Positions 26,622 to 34,966 of a stretch of 64,000 bases of DNA are shown here, one piece after another. Source of the DNA: Thermohalobaculum sediminis (lineage in GTDB: Bacteria > Pseudomonadota > Alphaproteobacteria > Rhodobacterales > Rhodobacteraceae). Made by a program: the position numbers and the translations under genes. The notes beneath the pieces are model-generated. The model had not been told where the DNA came from. It did not search any database and saw only the letters and a list, made by a program, of their open reading frames with translations. Positions within the stretch are counted from its first letter, which is position 1. Every line of letters begins with the position of its first letter. The stretch spans positions 310,001 through 374,000 of the forward strand of contig NZ_JAMFKN010000002.1 in the NCBI RefSeq assembly GCF_023487995.1. The letters run 5' to 3'.

Positions 26622-26781
26622 GTGCCGCATGCATGGCGGCGCGTCTTCCGGGGCGCCCCCGGGCAATCAGAATGCCCTCAAGCATGGGCATTACAGGGCC
26701 GAAAACATCGCGCAAAGGCGGCGGGCGTCGGCATTTCTGAGGGCGATGGCAAAACTTGTCCTGACGCTTGAAGACGGCTGA
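26527..26781 (+). CDS. small HGG-motif phage-like protein
   Basis: An 84-residue basic protein with two Cys pairs (CGARTRRGSQC and CRMHGG), then GAPPGNQNALKHGHYRAENI. This Cys/HGG plus NALKHG pattern is common in small phage-associated proteins next to the preceding gene. It overlaps that gene by about 95 bases in another frame, the usual arrangement. Role unknown, possibly nucleic-acid binding. Confidence 0.65.
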   Translation: MQSRLPMHLSRRCGARTRRGSQCQSPAMTNGRCRMHGGASSGAPPGNQNALKHGHYRAENIAQRRRASAFLRAMAKLVLTLEDG

Positions 26782-26829
26782 GGCGGGCCGCTCACCGTCA
26801 GGTGCTCACCAGACAAACAAATCCTGACG

Positions 26830-27228
26830 TCATTGGCAGTACCCGGGAAGCTTGAGTCCGTTGTCGGGAAGCTCGGCCAAGTCGCGCCGTCCGTAGCGTG
26901 GGCAATGCCGCGCGGCACCCGCCTCGATCATGGCGCGGGCAAGGTCGCGACCATCCGCGTTCTGGCAGTCCGCGACGATCCGTCCATACCGGTCACGATC
27001 CACGGCTCGGCAGGTGATGGGCTTGCGCCCGACTATCGCGGCGAGCGCGGCCTTTGCCTCTCGCCCGCGTGGCTCGTCCATCTCGGGCGCATGCAGCGCG
27101 TGAAGCCGGATACGAACATCGCCAAGCGCCAGCGTGTCGCCATCGATCACGCGCGGGACGCCTCGGAGGTCCGAAGCGACGGCGATGCAAGGAACGCTGA
27201 TGAGAAAAATGAACGTGGCCGCGCGCAT
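26830..27228 (-). CDS. thermonuclease-like (SNase fold) exported protein
   Basis: A 132-residue protein with a signal segment (ATFIFLISVPCIAVAS) and the SNase-fold motifs RVIDGDTLAL, RLHALHAPEMDEP and DRYGRIVADC. Arg and Asp residues typical of the nuclease centre are present, so it may cleave nucleic acid in the periplasm or outside. It is transcribed away from the neighbouring broken gene. Confidence 0.82.
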   Translation of the reverse strand: MRAATFIFLISVPCIAVASDLRGVPRVIDGDTLALGDVRIRLHALHAPEMDEPRGREAKAALAAIVGRKPITCRAVDRDRYGRIVADCQNADGRDLARAMIEAGAARHCPRYGRRDLAELPDNGLKLPGYCQ

Positions 27229-27242
27229 GCGCCTCGCCTAGC

Positions 27243-27455
27243 ATGGCTGCACTGGACAACAAAGTCGCTACGGTCGCGCTAGCGGGCTTGCCGTTAACTT
27301 CGGGGGATCGACGCTCGGACCGGACGACGCCATTTGGGACGACGGAGAATGGGTTAGTTGGGATTTCATCAACAGCCATCTCGCAGAGTTGGAAATGCGA
27401 GAGCGCTACCCGAACGCGGATCTCTCCCTCGTCAACCTGTTCAAGGAATTGCTAG
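27243..27455 (+). pseudogene. 5' half of a gene disrupted by the 8.27-kb insertion
   Basis: The start at ATG 27243 reads MAALDNK. One missing base in the A-run near 27261 then shifts frame, after which it continues NFGGSTLGPDDAIWDDGEWV, FINSHLAELEMRERYPNAD and LVNLFKELL, up to the CTAG at 27452-27455. The following bases are the inverted repeat of the inserted transposon. The other half lies at 35725-36069. Joining them across one CTAG gives an uninterrupted in-frame protein of about 185 residues. I do not know its function; the C-terminal half has a DFVEIKT pattern that could belong to a nuclease-like fold, but this is a guess. Confidence 0.75.
27452..27455. repeat. CTAG target-site duplication, left copy
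   Basis: CTAG directly outside the left inverted repeat, matched by CTAG at 35725-35728 directly outside the right one. IS5-family elements favour CTAR-type targets and duplicate them. Confidence 0.75.
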
Positions 27456-27472
27456 GCCGTGTACTCATAAAC
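27456..27472 (+). repeat. terminal inverted repeat, left end of transposon
   Basis: The bases gccgtgtactcataaac match the reverse complement of 35708-35724 at 16 of 17 positions (T against G at position 7). No transposase gene lies within 7 kb of this end. Confidence 0.82.
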
Positions 27473-27586
27473 GGCGAAGTCGGATTTCGATTGCTGACCG
27501 GACATGGGGTGCAGGGCCGACAAGGTCGGAGTTGCGGACAAAGCGGACGTTCGGACACAAAGTCTTTGTTCGTCAATCAGATTGAC

Positions 27587-27937
27587 TTAGGTGAACGCCG
27601 CCAGCGCCTCGTTCTCATCAGGGTACAGGCTCACCAGACTTGTAAAGCCGGATGTTTCGAGAACCTTTTTAACGGACTCGTTTGCGCCGCAGATCCTCAT
27701 CTGACCGTTTGAGTTCTTGAGCACCTTGGCCGCAACGAGAATACTTCTCAGCCCGGCGCTGCTCATGAAATCAACGCCCTTGATGTTGAGCAGCAGCTTG
27801 TCTGCCCCTCCTTTTACCAAGTTCACCAAGGAATCCATTACCTCGCCAGACGTCGTGCTCTTAATCTCGCCCTTGAGATAGACAAAGGTTATGCCCGCAA
27901 CTTCCTTTGTTCTGATTTCCACTTCTCTTCGCCCCAC
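27587..27937 (-). CDS. STAS-domain anti-sigma-factor antagonist (STAS 2)
   Basis: A 116-residue single STAS domain. The phospho-acceptor loop reads GVDFMSSAGLRSIL, with Ser59/Ser60 as the candidate phosphorylation site. Such proteins bind anti-sigma kinases when dephosphorylated. It is last in the cargo operon, 154 bases after the other STAS gene. It and its sister are likely substrates for the kinase-like and PP2C domains of the 1177-residue protein. Confidence 0.9.
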   Translation of the reverse strand: MGRREVEIRTKEVAGITFVYLKGEIKSTTSGEVMDSLVNLVKGGADKLLLNIKGVDFMSSAGLRSILVAAKVLKNSNGQMRICGANESVKKVLETSGFTSLVSLYPDENEALAAFT

Positions 27938-28091
27938 TTCATATTGTGATGGTGTATCGGACTTTGCAGTGCCCGGTTTCGAGCGCTCAGTTAATAATCA
28001 CTTCCCCGGCAGAATATCTCATGCTCCTTCGGTGTTTCCTGGCTAAAGTTTCCTTTTAATTCGGTTCCGGGAAAATAACTGCGCTAACCGG

Positions 28092-28430
28092 CTACAAGTC
28101 CTTTATAGCGTCCTCTTCATTCGGATATATCGGGAAGAGCTTTGTGAAGCCCGACATCTCGAAGACGGACCTCGTAGACGGGTTCATCGAGCACACAATC
28201 AGCTTCATACCCTTGCCACTCAACTTCTTTCCGAGCGCAAGAATCACCCGTAGTCCGGTGGAAGCGATGAAATTCACCTTCTCGACATTTATCACCACGT
28301 GCTTTGCCTCATTCTTCATGAGTTCAAGAATTTCGGCTTCCACGTCCGGACTGGTATTGGTTGTCAAATCGCCGTCCACATAGATCACTACAGCCGCATC
28401 TGTTGAACGGTGGGTCACTTCCGTATGCAT
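28092..28430 (-). CDS. STAS-domain anti-sigma-factor antagonist (STAS 1)
   Basis: A 112-residue STAS domain with the loop KVNFIASTGLRVIL; Ser57 or Thr58 is the candidate phospho-acceptor. It begins 10 bases after the stop of the PP2C/HATPase gene, so it is almost certainly co-expressed with it. It is clearly diverged from the second STAS protein, which suggests two different partners or outputs. Confidence 0.9.
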   Translation of the reverse strand: MHTEVTHRSTDAAVVIYVDGDLTTNTSPDVEAEILELMKNEAKHVVINVEKVNFIASTGLRVILALGKKLSGKGMKLIVCSMNPSTRSVFEMSGFTKLFPIYPNEEDAIKDL

Positions 28431-28440
28431 CTTGTTTCCC

Positions 28441-31400
28441 TCAGGCCTTTGCTATCTCGTCTTTTTCTGTTGTTGTATTTCCAGAAAACCGCTTCATCAG
28501 CGTCGTGACATTCTTTCCGCCGACGCGTCGGTAGGAATAGTCGTCCATGAGGTTGCGAATGAGATGAATTCCTAGCCCGCCGATTTCCCGCTTCTCGATA
28601 TCGGAGTCTGTGTCGGGCTCCTTCCTCGCGAAAGGATCGAATTCAATTCCCTCGTCACTAACCGACACGATGAACCGTTGACCATCTGTCGACAGCACGA
28701 CGTCGATGACGTGCTCGCCTTCATCGTCATAGGCATAGCTGATCACGTTGTTCAGAAGATCATCCAGGACCACGGAGAAATTGTTCTGGATCTCGAGCGG
28801 CAGCTCGAACCTCTGGCAGATCTCCTGAAGGGCGGCAAGACAGCGATCGATCTCGCCAAGCTCGTTGACCAGACGCAGCTCTACTGTGCCCCGAGCGTCG
28901 CGCACGTCCCAGGCAACATAGCGGAGGCAGAAGAGAGTAATATCGTCCGACTGTTCCTCACCATCGACGAAGCCATCCACATCCCGCAGGACCGACTCGA
29001 CGAGATATTTCGTGCCAAGCGTCTTCGACCGTTCGAGGAATTCCTCGAGCCGCTCTTCCCCGTAGATATTTCCCTTTGCGTCAAAGGCTTCCGTCACGCC
29101 GTCGGTGTAGAGTATGATCTTGTCGTCCACGTCGAGCGTCATCTGCGCCTCCCCATAGGGAGCGTCAGGCATCACCCCGACCATCGGGCCGTGAAGCTCT
29201 TCCAGGGCGCGCACGGTCCCGTCATTCTTGATCAGATAGGGAGGATTGTGCCCTGCGTTCGTGTAGGTGAGTTGTCCAGTCTTCGTGTCGACAATAGCGA
29301 AGAAGGCCGTGATGAACATGCAGTCATCGTTGTTCTGACTGAGTTCGTTGTTTGTCGAAGAAATGATGTTGGCCGTCGACTTGGTGTCCTGTGATCGTGA
29401 CTTGAGCAGCGTTTTCGCGACCGCCATCATCAGGGCTGCGGGAACCCCCTTGCCGGAGACATCCGCAATCACGAAGGCGAAATACCGGTCATCAATCATG
29501 AAGAAGTCGTAGAAATCCCCCCCAACCTCACGCGCAGGGCGGATGTAGGCCCAGACGTCCAGATCCTTATGCTCTGGGAACCTCGGAAAGGTCAGTGGTA
29601 TCATACTCATCTGGATCTGGCGCCCAATATTGAGCTCGTCGCCCATGCGCTTGTTCGCAATCGCTAGTTGCCGTTCGAGATCCTTCTGCTGGCTGATATC
29701 AACGAAGACACCGAGCACACCGCCGCGGGAGCCGTCGGACAGGTCGAATGCGCGTGCCCAGAAAAGCATGTCATGCAGTTTTCCGTCACCTAGGACGACG
29801 CCTGTCTCCCGGTGCGTACTTCCGCCATCTCGCAGAAGCCGGACATCCTCATCGTGCCGCTCATTCCGGTAGTCTTCGGGGAAGAACTCCAGCTCGTTCA
29901 CCGTTTTTCCGATGATGTCTTCGCGCCTAACACTGAACGCTTTTTCGTAGGCTCTATTGAAGTTCAGGTATCGGCCCGAGGTATCCTTGACAAAGATCGG
30001 ATTGGGAACCGAGTCCACAAGCGTTGTGACAAAGCTCAGATTGTCCGCAATTTCCTTTTCCTGCCTCTTGCGGTCGGTAATGTCGCGGATAATCCCGACG
30101 AAAAGCTTTTCGTCTTCCAGTTTGGCCTCTCCGACGTGGAGTTCCAAGGGGAATTCGGTGCCGTCTTTCCGAAGCCCCTCGACCTCTCGGGTGTAGCCGA
30201 CGACACGTTTCTCCCCGGTATCGTGGTAGCGTTTAAGATGAGCGTCGTGGTCGCGCGCGTGCCTCTTGGGCATCAAGACGTCTACCTTGCCCCCCACGAC
30301 TTCGCTCGCCTTGTATCCGAAGGTTGCCTCGGCGCTCGGATTGAACTCTCTGATCACGCCATTGCCATCAATGACAATTACGCTGTCCGCCGCGTTGTTC
30401 AGGATGGAGCGGATCCTGACCTCGCTGTCGGTAAGTTCCTTCGTGCGTTCTGCGACTTTTGCCTCAAGGCCTTCGATCAGGCTTTGCAATGCTTGTCGCA
30501 TCTGATCGAAATTGCGCGCCAGTTGCCCGATCTCGTCTCCGCCGCGCGTGTCGATCGCCACGTCGAGATTTCCAGCCGAGAGGCTTTGTGCCTTGGAGGT
30601 CAGTTCCTTGATCGGGTTGCTCAGGTTTCGCGCCAGAAAAAGCGAGAATCCGGCGGCGAGCAACACGATACCGGCCCCGACTGCCAACATGAGGTTGCGC
30701 AGGTTCGCGATCTCGGCAAATGCTTCGGCCTCGTCGACCTCGCTCATGATCACCCAATCCAGCCCCTGAAGACGTAGCGGGCGATATGACGAAAGCACAC
30801 TGACCCCCCGATAGTCGGGGAAAATCTGCGTATCCTCTGATCCGGAGAGAGCGGACAGAGTGCCTTTGGTCTCGACCTTTTGCAGGCCGATGGAGCTATT
30901 GAAAGCATCAATCCGCTGCACGGTTTCTTCCGGTACGCCCAGCGAGCGCACCATACCGAGATATCCCTCCCGGTCCTCGATCAGGAAACGCGACTGGGTT
31001 CGCATCAGAAGATCGGAGCCGACGATATAGGTCTCGCCAGTCGCCCCTAGCCCGACGTCGGACCATGCCTGATGGCTTGTCATGATGTCGTTGATCTTGT
31101 CCACCGGCATCTGGAACGCCGCGACGCCGACCAGCGCGCCACCTGCGAAGACCGGAGCTGCCAGAAAGGCCGCGGGCGCGTTGTAAGACGGCGCATAGGG
31201 CGCGTAATCAGCTATGAAGACGTCGCCAGGCCGGCCGCTTTCGATGGCCTGACGAACGACTTGGGCTAGCCCCGTATCGCGGTATGGCCCGCCGAACAGA
31301 GAGGTCGCGTAGTCCACCTCCTTGAACACCGAGTAGACGATATGGCCATCCTCAGGCTCGACTAGAAAGATGTCGTAAAAGCCAAATTTGTCGAGGAAGC

Positions 31401-31974
31401 TGCGGAAGAGCGGATGATACCGTTCGTGCAGATCGTCATAAACACTGTTGTCGCTGACCGCATCCAGCCGATGCTTCTCTCCGGTCGGATTTGGATTGTT
31501 CGCGATGAAGCGCGCTTGGAGCAGGCTTGTGACACCGGCTTCCGGGACAAAGCTGTCGAGATCGACCTTTTCGGTCGCCGCGAGGTTGGGCTCGAGCCGC
31601 GGAAAGAACTCCGTCGCGTAGTAGTGCCCCAGTTTTTCCAGATCATCCTCGAAGGTGCGCCGGGTCTGAAGGTCCGAGAGCTTCCGCGATGCCTCTCCTT
31701 CGAGGATCTCGAAGCCCAGGGCAAAATTCTGAACAGCATTCTTGACCGCTTCGAGTTCGGTGAAAATCCGCATCTCGTTGATGATCTGATCGAAATAATC
31801 CTCGATCTGCTGCGCCTTCATCTCCCGAACGAGCGTCAGTTTCTGGAAGGCTGCGTGCTCCAGCGCCGAGCGATTGGTATTGAAGACAATTAGAGATGTC
31901 GCGAGCAAGGTCACAAAGGATGTCACGATGAGGGCGACAAGGAATTTCGAGCGGATGCTGAGATTGGAAAACAT
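28441..31974 (-). CDS. Cache-HAMP-PAS-PAS-PP2C(SpoIIE)-HATPase signalling protein
   Basis: An 1177-residue inner-membrane receptor. Transmembrane helix 1 is at 11-31, a large double-Cache-like periplasmic sensor at about 34-425, transmembrane helix 2 at about 428-448, HAMP at 449-501, and PAS domains at about 518-636 and 645-762. A SpoIIE/PP2C phosphatase follows at about 785-1017, with metal-binding Asp820 (VGGDFYDF), Asp838 (IADVSGKG), Asp958 (LYTDGVTEAF) and Asp1010/1011 (QSDDITLF). An RsbW-like HATPase occupies about 1028-1162 (N box LDDLLNNVISYAY, G1 SDEGIEFDP, G2 GGLGIHLIRN). It combines the phosphatase and kinase halves of a partner switch in one chain, which should set the phosphorylation of the two STAS proteins encoded next. 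The start follows the binding-protein gene by 18 bases. Confidence 0.92.
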   Translation of the reverse strand: MFSNLSIRSKFLVALIVTSFVTLLATSLIVFNTNRSALEHAAFQKLTLVREMKAQQIEDYFDQIINEMRIFTELEAVKNAVQNFALGFEILEGEASRKLSDLQTRRTFEDDLEKLGHYYATEFFPRLEPNLAATEKVDLDSFVPEAGVTSLLQARFIANNPNPTGEKHRLDAVSDNSVYDDLHERYHPLFRSFLDKFGFYDIFLVEPEDGHIVYSVFKEVDYATSLFGGPYRDTGLAQVVRQAIESGRPGDVFIADYAPYAPSYNAPAAFLAAPVFAGGALVGVAAFQMPVDKINDIMTSHQAWSDVGLGATGETYIVGSDLLMRTQSRFLIEDREGYLGMVRSLGVPEETVQRIDAFNSSIGLQKVETKGTLSALSGSEDTQIFPDYRGVSVLSSYRPLRLQGLDWVIMSEVDEAEAFAEIANLRNLMLAVGAGIVLLAAGFSLFLARNLSNPIKELTSKAQSLSAGNLDVAIDTRGGDEIGQLARNFDQMRQALQSLIEGLEAKVAERTKELTDSEVRIRSILNNAADSVIVIDGNGVIREFNPSAEATFGYKASEVVGGKVDVLMPKRHARDHDAHLKRYHDTGEKRVVGYTREVEGLRKDGTEFPLELHVGEAKLEDEKLFVGIIRDITDRKRQEKEIADNLSFVTTLVDSVPNPIFVKDTSGRYLNFNRAYEKAFSVRREDIIGKTVNELEFFPEDYRNERHDEDVRLLRDGGSTHRETGVVLGDGKLHDMLFWARAFDLSDGSRGGVLGVFVDISQQKDLERQLAIANKRMGDELNIGRQIQMSMIPLTFPRFPEHKDLDVWAYIRPAREVGGDFYDFFMIDDRYFAFVIADVSGKGVPAALMMAVAKTLLKSRSQDTKSTANIISSTNNELSQNNDDCMFITAFFAIVDTKTGQLTYTNAGHNPPYLIKNDGTVRALEELHGPMVGVMPDAPYGEAQMTLDVDDKIILYTDGVTEAFDAKGNIYGEERLEEFLERSKTLGTKYLVESVLRDVDGFVDGEEQSDDITLFCLRYVAWDVRDARGTVELRLVNELGEIDRCLAALQEICQRFELPLEIQNNFSVVLDDLLNNVISYAYDDEGEHVIDVVLSTDGQRFIVSVSDEGIEFDPFARKEPDTDSDIEKREIGGLGIHLIRNLMDDYSYRRVGGKNVTTLMKRFSGNTTTEKDEIAKA

Positions 31975-31992
31975 GAGCGGCCGGTTCCCCTG

Positions 31993-33279
31993 TCAGTTCT
32001 CGGGAAAACCGTATGTCGGCACTCGACAGCCACCGCAAACCCAAGGGTACCGCCAATCAGCCGTCAGAGCAGCACTTTCGGGAAGAAAATCGGACCAGGC
32101 GTCCGCCGGTATCAGATCATCGCTGGACCAGACCAATTCGAACTGGCCGTCAGGACCTGCGCGACCGATCAAAGCCGGTTTGGAAATATGGTGATTGCCC
32201 TGCATCATTGAGATGCCGCCACTGAGGTTGCGAACCTTCTGACCGTACATCGCCTGGCGAACCGCATCTGTGTCCGTCGTGCCCGCCTGCAGAACGGACT
32301 GTGCCCACATCCGAAAGCCGATCATGTGGGCTTCCATAGGATCGTTTGTGACCGCTTGCTGATCACCCGTCTGATCCCGCCAGCGTTCCACGAAGGCTTG
32401 GTTTTGTGGTGTCCCGGAGCTCATGAAGTAGTTCCACGACGCCAGATGCCCCACCGCAGCCGTGCCCAGCTGGCGGATTTCAGGCTCGCCGATGGAGAAG
32501 GACATTACAGGAATATTCGAAGGCTCGATCCCCTGTGCCGCGAGTTCGCGAAAGAAGAATAGGTTCGCATCGCCGTTGATGGTTGAGATGATCGCCGTCT
32601 TCAGACCAATCGCCGAGAAAGCACGGACCTCATCGACAATCGAGGTCCAGTCGGAATGTCCGAAAGGCGTGTAGATTTCCAAAATGTCGTCCTCCGACAC
32701 ACCAAGGAACCTCAGATAGGCGCGTAGTATGGCGTTGGTCGTGCGCGGATAGACGTAATCTGTCCCGAGCAGGACCCAACGCCGCGTCGCACCGCCATTC
32801 TCGTCGATCAGGTAGTCGACGGCGGGAATGGCTTGCTGGTTTGGCGTGGCCCCAAAATAGAATACATTGCGAGAAGTTTCCTGACCCTCATATTGGACAG
32901 GGTAAAAGAGCAATACGTTATGCTCTTCGACCATCGGGAGGACGACTTTGCGGCAGGCCGACGTCCAGCAGCCGAAGATTACATCGACTCCATGCTGCAC
33001 GATAAGTTCCCGCGCGCCGGCGTCATAGGCCGTATCGGTTGATCCGGCATCTACAATCACCGCTTCCAGCGGGCGGCCGAGCAATCCGCCTAGGGCGTTC
33101 TGATCTTCAATCAACATCTCCATGAGGTCCTTGAGAGGCGCCTCGCTGAATGCCATCGTCCCGGTCAAAGAATGCAAGACGCCAATCCGTATCGTACCCA
33201 GTTCCTCCGAACTGGCCAGCCTGGGCAGCGCGCCAGCAAGGAGGAGGCCCAGGAGAAGAGGTTTGCAGAGCGTGGCCAT
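31993..33279 (-). CDS. urea/amide-type periplasmic binding protein (UrtA/AmiC-like)
   Basis: A 428-residue type I periplasmic binding protein of the Peripla_BP_5 group. The signal peptide is MATLCKPLLLGLLLAGALPR to about residue 24, then TIRIGVLHSLTGTMAFSEAP. Later blocks VIFGCWTSACRKVVLP and LLFYPVQYEGQE are typical of urea/amide binding proteins. No ABC permease or ATPase genes are present, so uptake is unlikely. It sits directly upstream of the Cache-domain receptor and may present a ligand to it. I chose ATG 33279 because the signal peptide begins there. Confidence 0.85.
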   Translation of the reverse strand: MATLCKPLLLGLLLAGALPRLASSEELGTIRIGVLHSLTGTMAFSEAPLKDLMEMLIEDQNALGGLLGRPLEAVIVDAGSTDTAYDAGARELIVQHGVDVIFGCWTSACRKVVLPMVEEHNVLLFYPVQYEGQETSRNVFYFGATPNQQAIPAVDYLIDENGGATRRWVLLGTDYVYPRTTNAILRAYLRFLGVSEDDILEIYTPFGHSDWTSIVDEVRAFSAIGLKTAIISTINGDANLFFFRELAAQGIEPSNIPVMSFSIGEPEIRQLGTAAVGHLASWNYFMSSGTPQNQAFVERWRDQTGDQQAVTNDPMEAHMIGFRMWAQSVLQAGTTDTDAVRQAMYGQKVRNLSGGISMMQGNHHISKPALIGRAGPDGQFELVWSSDDLIPADAWSDFLPESAALTADWRYPWVCGGCRVPTYGFPEN

Positions 33280-33475
33280 GGGGGTGCGCGAGGAGGCGGG
33301 ACGACCCAGAAGCGCGGTCACCCGCGCCACGCAAGAATTTCCGAACGAAGTCAAAATGTTATTGCAGATCGGCAGGATTGGAATGAAGGACCATGCGGCC
33401 GTGCTGCTCTTCGCTGCCAACGCCGCATCCCGCCGGTCCATCATGCCAAGAATGCTATCTGCGTGGGGCATAGCG

Positions 33476-34636
33476 TTACCCTTCGAGTCGGTATTGGAAA
33501 AACTTCAGACCAAAGACCCGGGCCATGACAATCAGGTGGCCAAGGATGTTCGATTGGGTGTCCGAGAATGCGACCATCCCTGTTTCCCGCGCGTAGGCAA
33601 AAATCTGCATGGGCAATCCATCTCTGTTGGGTTCCAGCGTACGAACGAGAATGAAGTATCGCTTCTGATGCAGATCTTGCCGCTGTCGGAGGTAGCGGTC
33701 GGCATAAACACGGAACAAGTCGTAGTTGGTGGCCAGCTCATGTGCGGCTTGAGGATTAGGCTCGACGGCACCGCTGTCGCCCATGGTCTCAAGTTTTTCG
33801 ACAGCCAGATCCGAAACTAGCGCAACCTCTTTCAGCATCTCGAGAAAGTCCCGGTCGCACAAGCGTACGCTATCGATGTCGAACATCAGCTTCGCAACGA
33901 TCTGCCGCGCCTTGGCCTCGTTCTGCATGCTAGAATAGTTCCGGTTTGCAACGTCGAGAACCTTATGCGTGGGTATCAGGGACGTGGTCTGATCCCAGTT
34001 GCGTATCTTGATGTCGTAAAGGCCGATATGCTCGACGATCCCATCTGCATCGTAGCTCGGAACAGACAGCCAATCTCCCTCGCGGATCAAGTCAAACGAA
34101 GCGATCTTGATACCAACGAACAGCGATTGGAGGGTGTCGTGGAAGATAAATCCAGCGACAGCGGTGGCGGCGCCGAGCCCGGCGATGATCCTCGAAAGCT
34201 CGGCATCAAGCGTTACGGAGGCCGCAACCGCCAGGCCAACGAGTACAGCCAAGATCTTGAGAAGGTCGATGTACCCGGTGGAGCTGACGCCTCGCACGCC
34301 CGCTTTGTGACGGATGACGGCAGCAATTGCGCCTAGGATCTTGATTGCAAACTCGACCCCAAGAAAAATTAGTACCAGCCCAGAAACCAAACGGGCTTCG
34401 TAGTCGAAAGGCGCAACCCAGTCGGAGAGGTAGTACCCGAGAGACGCAGGCAGAACATAGATAAACCGGAAAGGGCGCAGGGCATCGACGATCAGATCAT
34501 CCAAGACCGTCTCTGTCCGTATAGCCACGCGAAGCGCCACACGGCCGATGAACCGTTGAAGGAAGGGCGACGCGGCCAAAGCCACCGCAACCATGAGAGC
34601 GAAGCTGATCTCCGGGTAATCATGCAATAGATTCAT
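33476..34636 (-). CDS. mechanosensitive channel, MscS family (YbdG-like)
   Basis: A 386-residue protein with about five transmembrane helices. The pore-lining, Ala/Gly-rich helix is ELSRIIAGLGAATAVAGFIF, followed by the MscS beta domain (FDLIREGDWLSVP, GIVEHIGLYDIKIRN, LIPTHKVLDVANRNYS). The extended C-terminal domain resembles the YbdG/MscM type. It is the first gene of the cargo operon, 196 bases ahead of the binding-protein gene. An osmotic or membrane-tension link to the signalling module is plausible but inferred from linkage. Confidence 0.88.
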   Translation of the reverse strand: MNLLHDYPEISFALMVAVALAASPFLQRFIGRVALRVAIRTETVLDDLIVDALRPFRFIYVLPASLGYYLSDWVAPFDYEARLVSGLVLIFLGVEFAIKILGAIAAVIRHKAGVRGVSSTGYIDLLKILAVLVGLAVAASVTLDAELSRIIAGLGAATAVAGFIFHDTLQSLFVGIKIASFDLIREGDWLSVPSYDADGIVEHIGLYDIKIRNWDQTTSLIPTHKVLDVANRNYSSMQNEAKARQIVAKLMFDIDSVRLCDRDFLEMLKEVALVSDLAVEKLETMGDSGAVEPNPQAAHELATNYDLFRVYADRYLRQRQDLHQKRYFILVRTLEPNRDGLPMQIFAYARETGMVAFSDTQSNILGHLIVMARVFGLKFFQYRLEG

Positions 34637-34966
34637 ACGATGCGCGTCCCCCTGGCATCTTTTATTTTTTGACCGCAGCTTAGAAATCGACCGGCAGCGC
34701 CGAGCGAAGCGTAAGGCGACTTTATGTCATAGTAACTGTGTCTTGGCTCCGCGCCACACTTTCGTTCCCATCCCAGGCCGACATTGGAATTTTTTCCGAG
34801 GTGGAGAGGTACAAAGAGGTTCGATTTTCTCAGATGTCAGTCAGCGTCCGCTTCGGGCTCTCTCAAGACGATTGGCCTGCGGAGCGCAATGTCAGGTTTT
34901 GGCGGCGACGCAGACATTGAACGAGCCGCGTCAGCGTGATTCAAGCTCCGAAAAGGAGCAGTCTGA
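34637..34966. other. intergenic, between MscS gene and transposase
   Basis: About 330 bases without a credible gene. It must hold the promoter of the minus-strand cargo operon and the upstream part of the insertion sequence, including AAAAGGAG a few bases before the transposase ATG. I looked for a copy of the terminal inverted repeat here and saw only a weak resemblance near 34908-34922 (attgaacg against cataaacg). Confidence 0.5.

Noticed and set aside
34890-34925. separate left inverted repeat of the IS next to its transposase
   Set aside because: Only a weak partial match to the 17-base end was seen; not enough to define an 0.8-kb IS distinct from the 8.27-kb unit.
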